Assembly (NCBI RefSeq): GCF_019703545.1
Contig: NZ_AP018771.1
Coordinates: 1,550,001 to 1,614,000, forward strand
DNA: 64,000 nt
Origin: Haemophilus influenzae
GTDB lineage: Bacteria; Pseudomonadota; Gammaproteobacteria; Enterobacterales; Pasteurellaceae
Direction of reading: 5' to 3'
Shown piece after piece: positions 43,290 through 51,215 of this stretch (position 1 is its first letter; each line of letters starts with the position of its first letter). Below the pieces are notes generated by a model that did not search any database, was not told the origin of the DNA, and saw only the letters and a list, made by a program, of their open reading frames with translations. Position numbers and translations under genes: made by a program.

Positions 43290-43880
43290 CTATTTCTCCA
43301 TGCGGATATACCCACTAACCTTTTTAATAAAATCAAGGCTAATTGAACGTGTGACAAAGTCTTCCATTGTTGGATCAAAGACTACGACCATTTGCCCTTT
43401 GCTATTCCCCTTGATTTCTTTTCCTGTTACAGGGTTGATAAATGCAATTCGACCACCTGTAATATCAATCACTTCATTTGCCACGCCTTGAATATGGTTT
43501 TGATACCATTGAGTAGATTTATCATTGTTGAGTAACATCACGACTAAATAACCAGCATCACATAATTCTTTCGCACGTTGTAGATATGGTGTAACGTTGG
43601 AATAAGGTGGATTCACATAGATTCTTAACGGAGCCGAAAAACGTTCTGCGACTTCATCCAACAATACATCTAACATTTGATCAATCGGCATTAGAAAGTC
43701 ATCTGCGATTGATTGATGCTCATCATTATCTGAGTTAGGCTCGCCGATATAGTGACATGTCAAGGCGTTGTTGGCTGTAGCGCAACCATCAAGATCGAAC
43801 CAGCCGAAACGTTGAGATAGCCATTCAAATACATAGCACGGTGTTTGCCATGTATCTTTATCAAATTGTTGTCCTGTCAT
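43290..43880 (-). CDS. Phage N6-adenine methyltransferase (Dam, PF05869 type)
   Basis: 196 residues. Short Dam-like enzyme without a target domain insert: WQTPCYVFEWLSQRFGWFDL at the N terminus, the catalytic YVNPPYSNVTPYLQRA near residue 89. It belongs to the replication block (O-P-dam). Second adenine methylase of the prophage. Likely to modify replicating DNA early, in contrast to the late enzyme at 15765. Confidence 0.85.
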   Translation of the reverse strand: MTGQQFDKDTWQTPCYVFEWLSQRFGWFDLDGCATANNALTCHYIGEPNSDNDEHQSIADDFLMPIDQMLDVLLDEVAERFSAPLRIYVNPPYSNVTPYLQRAKELCDAGYLVVMLLNNDKSTQWYQNHIQGVANEVIDITGGRIAFINPVTGKEIKGNSKGQMVVVFDPTMEDFVTRSISLDFIKKVSGYIRMEK

Positions 43881-44518
43881 TGCAATGCCCCTTTCCCTTT
43901 CATCATTGTCATCAAGCTATCTCGAGCTTTATCAGCCTTCGCTTTATCGTAAAAACTTGGTTTTGCTGGAATCATTTTCGGAACATCCTCAAAAGGAAAA
44001 TTCGACTGCACTTTTTCTACCGCTTCTGTGAGTAATTTCGGAATAGCTTTCAACGTGTCCTCTTCCGATTTTTTCTTGCACTTTTCGTACAGATTTTTAA
44101 GCAACCAAAATTCCACTTTTGAACGATATTGAAATTCATCCCGATTGAATTTGGCATAGCCTAAGAAAGTTTGATAACGTTGGTATAATTCCGCTTCATT
44201 CGGTAAGCCCAATTCGTGGTAGTCATAGGCTTTGCACCAAAACACAAACAACCCTACGCTAGGTAAAAATTTATCAAGAGAGTTTTCTGCTTCATAAAGC
44301 CCGTTCTCCAACTGAGGTCTCGTAATTTTTTCTCGTACCAATACACGCAACCAAGTTTTTTTAGCAGAAAGATAATCCGCTTCGGTTTCAAAGGCTGCAC
44401 GCCAACCAGGAAAAATCGATTTAAGCTCTTGAAAGAGCCAGTTAATCGTCTCTTCCGCACGCTGTGCACGTTCTGGCGGGAGCGTGTTAATTTGGTCTTG
44501 TGTTATGGAATTTTCCAT
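43877..44518 (-). CDS. P: Replication protein P-like (helicase loader)
   Basis: 213 residues. Lambda P-like: RAEETINWLFQELKSIFPGW near the N terminus and the conserved QLENGLYEAENSLDKFLPSVGLF segment. It should bring host DnaB to the origin. The start overlaps the end of O and the stop overlaps the methylase start (ATGA). Confidence 0.82.
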   Translation of the reverse strand: MENSITQDQINTLPPERAQRAEETINWLFQELKSIFPGWRAAFETEADYLSAKKTWLRVLVREKITRPQLENGLYEAENSLDKFLPSVGLFVFWCKAYDYHELGLPNEAELYQRYQTFLGYAKFNRDEFQYRSKVEFWLLKNLYEKCKKKSEEDTLKAIPKLLTEAVEKVQSNFPFEDVPKMIPAKPSFYDKAKADKARDSLMTMMKGKGALQ

Positions 44519-45261
44519 TGCGTACCGTCCACTGTGAAATTCATTCCTGCAGACCAGCCTGTCTGCGTATCGTCAAATTTGGGTTTATTGGGGTGTGATT
44601 GCCCTAAGTGCGGTGAATTTGGTCGCAGTTTCTCATCACGCCAATCCCAAGATGCGTTAAATCCCTGCCAGTTGCGTTCGATGCAAATCTCCACCGCTTC
44701 ACAAATCGAAATCCCAGCCTTGTCCGCCTGTTTTTGCAGACGGTTGAGTTGCGTTTGATTAATGACGCCCTTTTTGGCTTTGCGGTGTGCGATAAAATCT
44801 TTCGCCAGTTGTCCGGTAATACCGAACTGCTCAAGCAACATTTCGGCTTCGCTTTTTTGCGTAGTTTTTTTAGGTTCATTGACTGGTTCTAAAGAGTGAC
44901 TGGTTCTGGGTGAAATATTTTCACTACCCCCTAGTGCAAAATTTTCACTACCTAGTGAAATATTTTCACTACCCAGTGCAAAATTTTCACTACCTTGTTC
45001 AAGGTGTAAAAAGTATAAATTTGAGATGGAACCATCTTTATTTTTACGTTCTTTTTTGCTTACTAATCCCATTTTGATTAAATATTCAATGTGATTGATT
45101 GCACTACGTCGGGTCATCTCGCATTTATCGGCAATGTATTGATAACTTGGGAAACAAATTCCATCATCATTGGCATTATCAGCCAGTTTTAAAAGCACAA
45201 GTTTTCTAGCAGGATTACCAACCTTACAATTCATTGCTTGAACCATTAATCGCATACTCAT
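44503..45261 (-). CDS. O: Replication initiator O-like
   Basis: 252 residues. N-terminal winged helix (KLVLLKLADNANDDGICFPS, then YIADKCEMTRRSAINHIEYL) binds origin repeats. A central repeated segment, GSENFALGSENISLG and so on, is the translated iterons. The C-terminal part contacts P (TQLNRLQKQADKAGISICEA). The start overlaps the Rha stop (ATGA). Confidence 0.82.
   Translation of the reverse strand: MSMRLMVQAMNCKVGNPARKLVLLKLADNANDDGICFPSYQYIADKCEMTRRSAINHIEYLIKMGLVSKKERKNKDGSISNLYFLHLEQGSENFALGSENISLGSENFALGGSENISPRTSHSLEPVNEPKKTTQKSEAEMLLEQFGITGQLAKDFIAHRKAKKGVINQTQLNRLQKQADKAGISICEAVEICIERNWQGFNASWDWRDEKLRPNSPHLGQSHPNKPKFDDTQTGWSAGMNFTVDGTQWKIP
44910..44997. repeat. Origin iterons within O
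   Basis: Four units of about 21 bp with the core ATTTTCACTACC, alternating GTGAAAT and GTGCAAA prefixes. They lie inside the O gene as the lambda origin does, and encode the ENFALGS/ENISLGS repeats. Confidence 0.75.
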
Positions 45262-45932
45262 AACATCAACTCCGAAGCATAACGTGACGCAATAAATTCA
45301 ATGCCTTTGCTTGTTACACGTGTCTGTGTGTAATTGTGACCGTGTTCAGCGGTACCTGTTTTAACCGTAAAAAGATCTTTGGTGCGTGCCGATTGATAAG
45401 GCAAAAGCACGCCAGATTGACGATACAAATATTTATCTTCCACCAAGCGATTGACTAATGCACGCTCAGGCATTTTTAAAATCTTCGCCGTCTCACGAAA
45501 TGATTTACTCGTCCCTACTTCCACATAGTGATCAACAAAAGCGACTTTAGGCGCATTACGCTCTTTTTCTGCTTGTAACTGAGCGGCTAACATCAACGCC
45601 TCAGAAAAAGATTGCGGAATAAGTGCGGTTGGTTTTTGTTGATTTTCCAACGCTTGCCAGCGATCGACAATTGCCGCAGTAAATTCAGGACAATTCTGAG
45701 CAACAACAATTAAACTATCTCGTTTGGTTAGATGGTACTCATAATAAGTCTGACCGTTCTGTGGATGGGTGTAAGCCATTGGCTGATACCCCCAAATCAC
45801 CTCTTTTGCGATAAGTCTTTCGATTGAACGACACAGATCGCTGTGGTTTTTATTGATTAATTCCGCAATTTCACGACTACTCATCGTCAAAGTGCTTGTG
45901 TTTTCTTTCGAAATCGTTAATAATTGATTCAT
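45258..45932 (-). CDS. Rha/antirepressor-type regulator
   Basis: 224 residues from MNQLLTISKENTSTLTM with AAGGA upstream. The N-terminal Rha domain has SSREIAELINKNHSDLCRSI and YYEYHLTKRDSLIVVAQNCP. The C-terminal KilA-C/ANT-like domain has KVAFVDHYVEVGTSKSFRET and LPYQSARTKDLFTVKT. Such proteins influence lysis-lysogeny and host interference. Located between CII-like and O genes in the pR operon. Confidence 0.82.
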   Translation of the reverse strand: MNQLLTISKENTSTLTMSSREIAELINKNHSDLCRSIERLIAKEVIWGYQPMAYTHPQNGQTYYEYHLTKRDSLIVVAQNCPEFTAAIVDRWQALENQQKPTALIPQSFSEALMLAAQLQAEKERNAPKVAFVDHYVEVGTSKSFRETAKILKMPERALVNRLVEDKYLYRQSGVLLPYQSARTKDLFTVKTGTAEHGHNYTQTRVTSKGIEFIASRYASELML

Positions 45933-45980
45933 CTGTATATTCCTTAATGAATTAGCCACGAAATCTCCTCGTGGCTTTTT

Positions 45981-46421
45981 TTATTTCTTGTGTAACACAA
46001 TCGCACATTCAATCGAATGTTGCGTCGCTGCCAAATGTTTACTCAATGCTTGACGTATTTTGTCTTCTTCTTTCGAAGTGATTTCGCCGTCTTCTAACGC
46101 TGTTTCTAATGCAGCAAATAACAAGCCTCGTGCGGAAAGCTCGTGCAGTTGTAAATTAGCAAGCTCAACCTTGTCTAATTCATTCTCTGCTACATCAGGT
46201 ACAAAACGCCCACCAGCCAAACGGCATAGTTCATCAATAAATTGCGTGCAGCCATATTCTTGCTGAATCGCAATTAATTCTTCATTTTTGAATCGCTGTC
46301 CCTTTGTTTGATAAAGACGATTGTTTAATTCCGCCTCCGAAAATCCGAGAAACCCTGCAACCGCACTTTTGCCGCCAGGTATCTTTTCAATCATTTCCAT
46401 AATGACTTTCTTCATTGCCAT
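45981..46421 (-). CDS. CII-like regulatory protein (phage CP76 type)
   Basis: 146 residues. Begins MAMKKVIMEMIEKIPGGKSA; the conserved VAGFLGFSEAELNNRLYQTKGQ block matches the YmfL/CII-like phage regulators. Position second in the pR operon, behind cro, is that of cII. It may activate integrase or repressor transcription. Confidence 0.78.
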   Translation of the reverse strand: MAMKKVIMEMIEKIPGGKSAVAGFLGFSEAELNNRLYQTKGQRFKNEELIAIQQEYGCTQFIDELCRLAGGRFVPDVAENELDKVELANLQLHELSARGLLFAALETALEDGEITSKEEDKIRQALSKHLAATQHSIECAIVLHKK

Positions 46422-46469
46422 AATTTTTGCCTTATTTTTATGGTTTTCTTTTCCGTTGGTCTTGTTAAA

Positions 46470-46673
46470 TTAAATTCCGTAAACATCAGGTAGGATTTCA
46501 GATTTTTTAACTTGTCTTTTCGTGGCTTTTTCAATTGCAACCGCCACGCTTGGAGGTGCTTTTGATTTGCCAGAAATGATTTGCGAAAGAAATGATGGAG
46601 CAATACCAATTTTTCTTGCGAAATCAGCCTGAAATCCACGAGGTTTATCGGAAAAATATGCTTTTAAACTCAT
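46470..46673 (-). CDS. cro: Cro-like repressor
   Basis: 67 residues. Helix-turn-helix of the YdaS/Cro type: ADFARKIGIAPSFLSQIISG. First gene of the pR operon and divergent from cI. It should compete with CI for the TTTAG-N6-CTAAA operators. Confidence 0.88.
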   Translation of the reverse strand: MSLKAYFSDKPRGFQADFARKIGIAPSFLSQIISGKSKAPPSVAVAIEKATKRQVKKSEILPDVYGI

Positions 46674-46686
46674 ATAAATCCCACCA

Positions 46687-46770
46687 TTTAGTAAAAACTA
46701 AAGTGAGTTTAGTTTTTATTTAGTATTTTGTCAAGAATATTTAGTTTTTGCTTATTTAGTTAATGCTAAA
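46687..46770. promoter_or_regulatory. cI-cro operator region with pR
   Basis: Operators TTTAG-N6-CTAAA at 46687-46702 and 46755-46770, plus TTTAG half-sites at 46708, 46719 and 46740. pR on the minus strand is TTGACA (46734-46729), 17-bp spacer, TAAACT (46711-46706). The pRM start is less clear; TAAAAT near 46771 may be its -10. Confidence 0.82.
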
Positions 46771-46794
46771 TAAAATCAAAAAAACGGAGGGCGT

Positions 46795-47550
46795 ATGAAA
46801 CAAATAAGATCGCAAATGGCGGAAATAAGACGGGCAAACCTTAAAATATGGTTTTCCGACAAACAGCTACCGGAGAAAGATAAGAGCTTTATTTCGCAGT
46901 TAATAAGCGGCAAAACGGAATCTTTTGGCGAGAAAGCCGCTAGACGATTAGAGCGTGATCATGGTATCCCTGATTTGTTTTTAGACAACCCAAGCATAGC
47001 CAACACTGATTTGAGTAACACTAAATTTAGCGGCGGTACAGTATCAATTACGACCGCTAATAAAATTACACATGGCGGCCAGTTAATAGCGCAATCAGAA
47101 CTAGACGGAAATTACAAACACCGAATAGATTACTTGGACGTTAGAGCGGCGGCGGGGCTGACCGGATTTGAAAACTCGGACTACCCCGAAATAGTATCAA
47201 GTCTATTTTTGTCTGATGAGGGGTTATTGCAGATCATCGGTCGTAAGTCTGCCGTCGGCATTAAGATTGTCAACGTGCCAACAGATAGTATGGAGCCAAC
47301 AATCCGTAAGGGTGATTGGGTGTTTTTGGATACCAATATTGATTATTACAACGGAGACGGCGTTTATGCTTTTGCGATAGATGGTGCACTATTTATCAAA
47401 CGCATACAAAAACTTGTTGGTGGCGGGTATAGATTGCTCTCAGACAACAAGGACTATGATCCACAAGATATAACAGACGAGATCTGCCAAACTGCAAAAT
47501 TTGTTGGTCGGTTTATCAAGACAATCCATATTGATGTTGCAACGTTATAA
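46795..47550 (+). CDS. cI: CI-like repressor with S24 autoprotease
   Basis: 251 residues. N-terminal helix-turn-helix (KDKSFISQLISGKTESFGEK). The C-terminal S24 domain has the Ala-Gly cleavage site near 120-121 (RAAAGLTGF), Ser165 in PTDSMEPT and Lys202 in LFIKRIQ. RecA-stimulated self-cleavage should induce the prophage. GGAGG precedes the ATG at good spacing. Transcribed opposite to cro. Confidence 0.93.
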   Translation: MKQIRSQMAEIRRANLKIWFSDKQLPEKDKSFISQLISGKTESFGEKAARRLERDHGIPDLFLDNPSIANTDLSNTKFSGGTVSITTANKITHGGQLIAQSELDGNYKHRIDYLDVRAAAGLTGFENSDYPEIVSSLFLSDEGLLQIIGRKSAVGIKIVNVPTDSMEPTIRKGDWVFLDTNIDYYNGDGVYAFAIDGALFIKRIQKLVGGGYRLLSDNKDYDPQDITDEICQTAKFVGRFIKTIHIDVATL

Positions 47551-47629
47551 AAGGTCAAAGGGGCAAGCATGCGCGCGGTAGCACAAAGAATAAAACAAGA
47601 GCGAGAAAAACAAACTAATCCTCGAGCGC

Positions 47630-47701
47630 ATGGAGCACCTAAATGAAAAGATGGATTTTTTGCTAACAGTTGGCGAAATCACGCCTAAGGATATTAAATG
47701 A
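47630..47701 (+). CDS. Possible short leader ORF upstream of the rex-position gene
   Basis: 23 residues (MEHLNEKMDFLLTVGEITPK...) whose stop overlaps the next start as ATGA. Weak ribosome site. It could couple translation of the 298-residue gene to the cI transcript. Confidence 0.3.
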   Translation: MEHLNEKMDFLLTVGEITPKDIK

Positions 47702-48594
47702 GTGAAGGAATTTTATCTTTTACAATCGAAGAACAAATTAAGTACAATACAACAGGTGGAATACGCATAAAGGACTTGATAAAGTCACTTGAATCTTTGG
47801 AGGAATTGACTAAACAAACCAAGGGTGCGTTATCCGATCTCTTGGGCGTTAAGGTTAAAAGCATTGATCTTAAAGTGTCCGAAGTAAGAGAAGGCAGCAT
47901 GATTGAAACAATCCATGCAGAAGTAAAATACTACAACGAAAACAAAGATGATGTAGATCAACAAATAAATAAATTCGTTAATAAGAACAAAATGAAAGTA
48001 GGTGTATTCGGAGCGGTGTTAGCTGGCATAGCGGCTTTTGGGGTGTGGCATTATGTTACAACCGATTCTGCGAAAAATATTAATGTTAACGTGTCTGGCA
48101 GTTATAATAACGTAATTGTGAGCAGCGCAGGTGCCGTTGGCGTGCCTGCCGATGAATTTAAAACCATGATCGAAAAAAGCCCAGTAAACAAAAAAACACT
48201 TGCGAAAAGCGCTATAGGATTTATAAACCCAGCAAAACAAGAGAACGGTAGCACCTCAATTTCATTTAGCGACAATAATGTAACAATCCCGACGGAACTT
48301 GTAGAACAAACCCCGACAGAATATGTTGCACAAAGCGAAGAAAAAAGCGTTGATCTAAAAGATATTACGCTAAATATCAGAGCTTCCGACCGCGATAGCT
48401 ACGATAAAGGCTGGTATGGTTTTATTGATGGTATCTTTACTAAGCGGGTGCGTATTGATATACCGACCACAATGGATTTAACCGTATTATCCAAGCAAGA
48501 GTCCGTCAAAGCCGATGTTGTTCTTTATTCGACACAAAAAGGCGACAAAACAGACTACAGACATATTGAGCTTAAAGCTATTCACACAAAATAA
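47698..48594 (+). CDS. Membrane-anchored protein in the rex position, not recognised
   Basis: 298 residues. Helical N-terminal domain (residues 1-95), one membrane helix (about 100-118, KVGVFGAVLAGIAAFGVWHY), then a beta-rich C-terminal domain. It lies directly downstream of cI on the same strand and before a terminator, so it should be expressed in the lysogen, like lambda rexAB. Superinfection exclusion or another conversion role is an inference from position only. The gene is intact with normal codon use. Confidence 0.7.
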   Translation: MSEGILSFTIEEQIKYNTTGGIRIKDLIKSLESLEELTKQTKGALSDLLGVKVKSIDLKVSEVREGSMIETIHAEVKYYNENKDDVDQQINKFVNKNKMKVGVFGAVLAGIAAFGVWHYVTTDSAKNINVNVSGSYNNVIVSSAGAVGVPADEFKTMIEKSPVNKKTLAKSAIGFINPAKQENGSTSISFSDNNVTIPTELVEQTPTEYVAQSEEKSVDLKDITLNIRASDRDSYDKGWYGFIDGIFTKRVRIDIPTTMDLTVLSKQESVKADVVLYSTQKGDKTDYRHIELKAIHTK

Positions 48595-48606
48595 TTTAAC
48601 TCTGCC

Positions 48607-48632
48607 AAAACCGCCTAACTGGCGGTTTTTTA
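48607..48632. terminator. Terminator shared by convergent genes
   Basis: AAAACCGCC and GGCGGTTTTTT with a six-base loop, between the rex-position gene and the 56-residue minus-strand gene. Confidence 0.82.
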
Positions 48633-48800
48633 TTGCTCGTTAAACGCTGCGATCAACTCCTCTAGCACAATCCTCTCCTGCTCATTAGCGTGCACCACTC
48701 TCAACTCATCATCTAGGCGCGACACTATCTCATCAATCCCTAAACCATTAATCCCCTCACAATCCAAAGAGATTAGCCATTTTTTAAATTTTTCTTTCAT
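48630..48800 (-). CDS. Small acidic protein, not recognised
   Basis: 56 residues (MKEKFKKWLISLDCEGINGL...). AAGGAG stands eight bases before the ATG. Predominantly helical and acidic (DEIVSRLDDELRVVHANEQE). Transcribed from the pL side toward the cI transcript, ending in a shared terminator. No family recognised. Confidence 0.6.
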   Translation of the reverse strand: MKEKFKKWLISLDCEGINGLGIDEIVSRLDDELRVVHANEQERIVLEELIAAFNEQ

Positions 48801-48974
48801 AATTCGCACTCCTTATCGGCAGAGGCATAATAAACCAATCTCAATTTAAACCAATTATCGCTACCAAAACTTGCGATCGGCATCGCAAAAATCTCAAAAA
48901 CACACCTAAAAACTCAAACTTTACTTGTAATTGATTAAAAAACAAGCAATCAAGCACATTTCTTGAAAATTTAT

Positions 48975-49068
48975 TTCTTTAAAAATCAACTAAATACTAA
49001 ATTTTATATAAATTTATTCAATTTTTACTAAATAAACCATTTACAAATTGTTTAGCCTTTACTAAACT
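48975..49068 (+). promoter_or_regulatory. pL promoter and operators
   Basis: TTTACA (49040-49045), 17-bp spacer, TAAACT (49063-49068). The spacer is occupied by GTTTAG-N6-CTAAAC (49050-49067), the CI/Cro operator consensus. ACTAAA half-sites occur upstream (near 48988, 48994 and 49027). The rest of 48801-49105 is AT-rich with no gene. This is the counterpart of lambda OL/pL. Confidence 0.82.
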
Positions 49069-49105
49069 ACACACATCAAAACAAAACACCCATAAGGAAC
49101 CCAAC

Positions 49106-49291
49106 ATGAACATTAATAGCCCAGCAGAATTAAAAGCCTTTTTCATTACCGAAGTGTTAGAGCGTTACGCAGAGAAAACAGGAAAAGCCTTAGAAGCCTT
49201 AGCAGATTTGTTTATGACTAATGAAGATTTCAGAAATCTGATTATGGATGAAGTTGAAGTAGAGGCAAAACAAGTTGTAGCACATATTTAA
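49106..49291 (+). CDS. First pL-operon protein, not recognised
   Basis: 61 residues (MNINSPAELKAFFITEVLER...). AAGGA stands upstream. Helical, acidic C-terminal half. First gene after pL, the position of lambda N, but it lacks the short arginine-rich N-terminal motif expected of an N-type RNA-binding protein. Function unknown. Confidence 0.6.
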   Translation: MNINSPAELKAFFITEVLERYAEKTGKALEALADLFMTNEDFRNLIMDEVEVEAKQVVAHI

Positions 49292-49298
49292 AAATGTA

Positions 49299-49349
49299 CC
49301 CACCGCAATAGCAGGCGTAAGCCGAGAGATAAGCAGAGACGGCAGTGGG
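49299..49349 (+). other. Small structured segment A in the pL leader region
   Basis: CCCACCGC and GCAGTGGG are near-complementary arms around ~35 GC-rich bases in otherwise AT-rich DNA. Confidence 0.4.
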
Positions 49350-49448
49350 ATTTAATAAAAGAAGAAGAAAAATAAGAACAGTCACTTAAGTTTATCGCCT
49401 AAAGTTTTTACTAAGCCCTTTGAGAAGGTCTTGAATAAAAATTTTAAT

Positions 49449-49461
49449 TGCTCTTTAACAA
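49449..49461 (+). promoter_or_regulatory. boxA-like antitermination element
   Basis: TGCTCTTTAACAA, matching the rRNA-leader boxA that binds NusB/NusE. It lies about 380 bp after pL and before the main recombination genes, the place of a nut site. No convincing boxB stem follows. Confidence 0.6.
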
Positions 49462-49542
49462 ATCGAATCACCCACGAACCAACATCAACATTGGGAATAA
49501 TGTGTAACTTGAACGCGTGGGGCTGAGGCAATCAAGATAACG

Positions 49543-49655
49543 CCATTTTTAACCGCACTTTTCTCTTAATGCAGCCGAAATCGATTTGACGGCGACAGCG
49601 TTGCGGAATCTGACAGATTAAGCGCATTATCACATTAAAGCGCGGTTAAAAATGG
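49543..49655 (+). repeat. Structured segment B with 14-bp perfect arms
   Basis: CCATTTTTAACCGC and GCGGTTAAAAATGG enclose 85 bases with internal GCCG/CGGC pairing and an uptake signal in the left arm. The right arm ends nine bases before the ribosome site of the next gene. Confidence 0.6.
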
Positions 49656-49676
49656 TACACAAACAAGGAGCCAACT

Positions 49677-49988
49677 ATGGCAACTATCATCGTAAAGCGT
49701 GATGCAGGTTCACGCAAATTCACCGAAAAAGGCGAAATTTTACAACGTGGTAAAGCGGGCAGATTAGAAAGAATGTTCGATAAACAACGTCGCATTAATG
49801 CCGCGTTTGAAAAAATGGTAGAAAAAGAAAGTACGGTGGACCGCGCAATTAAATTTGCAGCCAACCGCCAAAAAGAACAACTTATCGACATCGCCAACTA
49901 CCACCACTACAAAGGTAAACCTGCTGGCACAAACACCGTGCACGCAATGCAGAAGCGCAGACTAGGGGTAAGAGAATTAATACGATAG
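49677..49988 (+). CDS. Basic protein of the pL operon, not recognised
   Basis: 103 residues, strongly basic (MATIIVKRDAGSRKFTEKGE; GRLERMFDKQRRINAAFEKM; MQKRRLGVRELIR). AAGGAG upstream. The basic, probably helical character would suit nucleic-acid binding, and the gene follows boxA and a large hairpin, so an antitermination role is possible but unproven. Confidence 0.6.
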   Translation: MATIIVKRDAGSRKFTEKGEILQRGKAGRLERMFDKQRRINAAFEKMVEKESTVDRAIKFAANRQKEQLIDIANYHHYKGKPAGTNTVHAMQKRRLGVRELIR

Positions 49989-50125
49989 CCTCGGCTTGAG
50001 CCTTACAAGCATAAAAAAAGCCACCCTATTCTAGACAAAAATTTCGTGATTAGCGGCTTTTAGTCGCCAATACCACTGATTATTTACACCTTTAAATATT
50101 TGAAAATACATATAGGTAATTCCTT

Positions 50126-50347
50126 ATGCAAGATGAAATGAAACGCTATGCGATTTCTTATTACTTCGACGGCAAAAGGTGGGCGACAGATGTTTACGCC
50201 CATTCATTCGAAGAAGCGGAAGAAAAGCTAAAAGCAATGTCCCAAGGTACTGTTGACGGCGAGATTCACCTTTCAGTTTACATTCCTGAAAATCCGCTAT
50301 CGAAAGTATCAAGGTTGATTACAAGAATAGCTAAAAAGTTTATGTAA
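50126..50347 (+). CDS. Small pL-operon protein, not recognised
   Basis: 73 residues (MQDEMKRYAISYYFDGKRWA...). A beta-alpha pattern (YAISYYFDGKRWATDVYAHS, then FEEAEEKLKAM) with a basic C-terminal helix. A second ATG (M5) is possible. Conserved-looking coding with normal codon use. Function unknown. Confidence 0.6.
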   Translation: MQDEMKRYAISYYFDGKRWATDVYAHSFEEAEEKLKAMSQGTVDGEIHLSVYIPENPLSKVSRLITRIAKKFM

Positions 50348-50389
50348 GTCAGTGACTTTCATCACAAATTTTAAACAATTTGGTTAAAG

Positions 50390-50481
50390 AAACTCACTCG
50401 GCGGAAGCGCAGACGGAAGCCCAACGGTGCTAAGCGGTCGTTAGATTGAAAGCCCTAACCTACTTAGTGAAGAGTGAGTTT
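50390..50481 (+). repeat. Structured segment C with 10-bp perfect arms
   Basis: AAACTCACTC and GAGTGAGTTT enclose 72 GC-richer bases including TTAG/CTAA pairing. No ORF inside. Confidence 0.55.
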
Positions 50482-50564
50482 TAAAGTCTGCCCATGCAAA
50501 GCCAGTGAAAAACGGTGCAGTTGCCGAAAGTGGAGCTCAAGCAGGCGAATATCCCAATGTGGAT

Positions 50565-50645
50565 ATTTCAAAACACATTTGCTAGTACAGAGACACAACG
50601 GCACGTGAAACCGTTGCGAATGATAGATGAAGTGTGTTTTGAAAT
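50565..50645 (+). repeat. Structured segment D with 13-bp perfect arms
   Basis: ATTTCAAAACACA and TGTGTTTTGAAAT enclose a second hairpin CAACGG/CCGTTG. An ATATCC/GGATAT hairpin stands just before (50549-50566). It ends 29 bases before the next start codon. Confidence 0.6.
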
Positions 50646-50673
50646 GGTAACAATAAAACAAACGAGGTTAAAA

Positions 50674-50832
50674 ATGGAAGAAAAACAAGAAAACAGCCTA
50701 TCTGATAACGATAAAGAACTAATCAAACAGGCTGTATTAGAAAGTGCAGCAAAAAATACTAATTTTCCCCCAGATAAACTAGCCAAATCAATTTGTGATG
50801 CTATTTATCTGATTGATTCTTATAAGCATTGA
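50674..50832 (+). CDS. Small acidic pL-operon protein
   Basis: 52 residues from MEEKQENSLSDNDKELIKQA; CGAGG precedes this ATG. A longer frame to 50515 runs through the structured segments and is unlikely to be translated. Helical, acidic N terminus. Function unknown. Confidence 0.55.
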   Translation: MEEKQENSLSDNDKELIKQAVLESAAKNTNFPPDKLAKSICDAIYLIDSYKH

Positions 50833-50963
50833 GAATATGAGGAAGTGATACGCTATCATCTAATGCTTCAAAGCGTTTTGATAACATCTCAACAAAATCA
50901 GCATAGACTGATTGCACTACTCCAGTTACAGCTCGAAAGGGCGGTTTTTTAAGAGTATTTAAA

Positions 50964-51215
50964 ATGAAAAATAAAATCACAGACTTAAACAATCATTTAT
51001 TTTCCCAGTTAGAAAAACTGCTTGATGAAGACTTAACCGATGAAGAACTTAATCGAGAAATTAAACGTGCCAATTCCGTATCAGGCATTGCGGCAAATAT
51101 TATCGCAAGCAATGCGATTTCGCTTAAAGCAATGACATTGTTTGAAAATCGTCAAATTGAAAGAGAATCCCCTGATTTTCTAAGAATATCTAAGGCGCAA
51201 GGCGATGACCTCTAA
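50964..51215 (+). CDS. Helical pL-operon protein, not recognised
   Basis: 83 residues (MKNKITDLNNHLFSQLEKLL...). Mostly helical, acidic N-terminal half (DEDLTDEELNREIKRANSVS) and an alanine-rich middle. Overlaps the start of the HNH gene by 11 bases, suggesting coupled translation. The 130 bases before it hold no clear feature beyond a short GGGCGGTTTTTT run. Confidence 0.6.
   Translation: MKNKITDLNNHLFSQLEKLLDEDLTDEELNREIKRANSVSGIAANIIASNAISLKAMTLFENRQIERESPDFLRISKAQGDDL

Noticed and set aside
49106..49291. N-type antiterminator
   Set aside because: Position fits, but there is no arginine-rich N-terminal motif.
50801..50992. Minus-strand frame with protein-like text at its end, opposite small pL-operon genes
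   Set aside because: Overlaps two better plus-strand genes at both ends and has no ribosome site. Only the last ~35 residues look protein-like.
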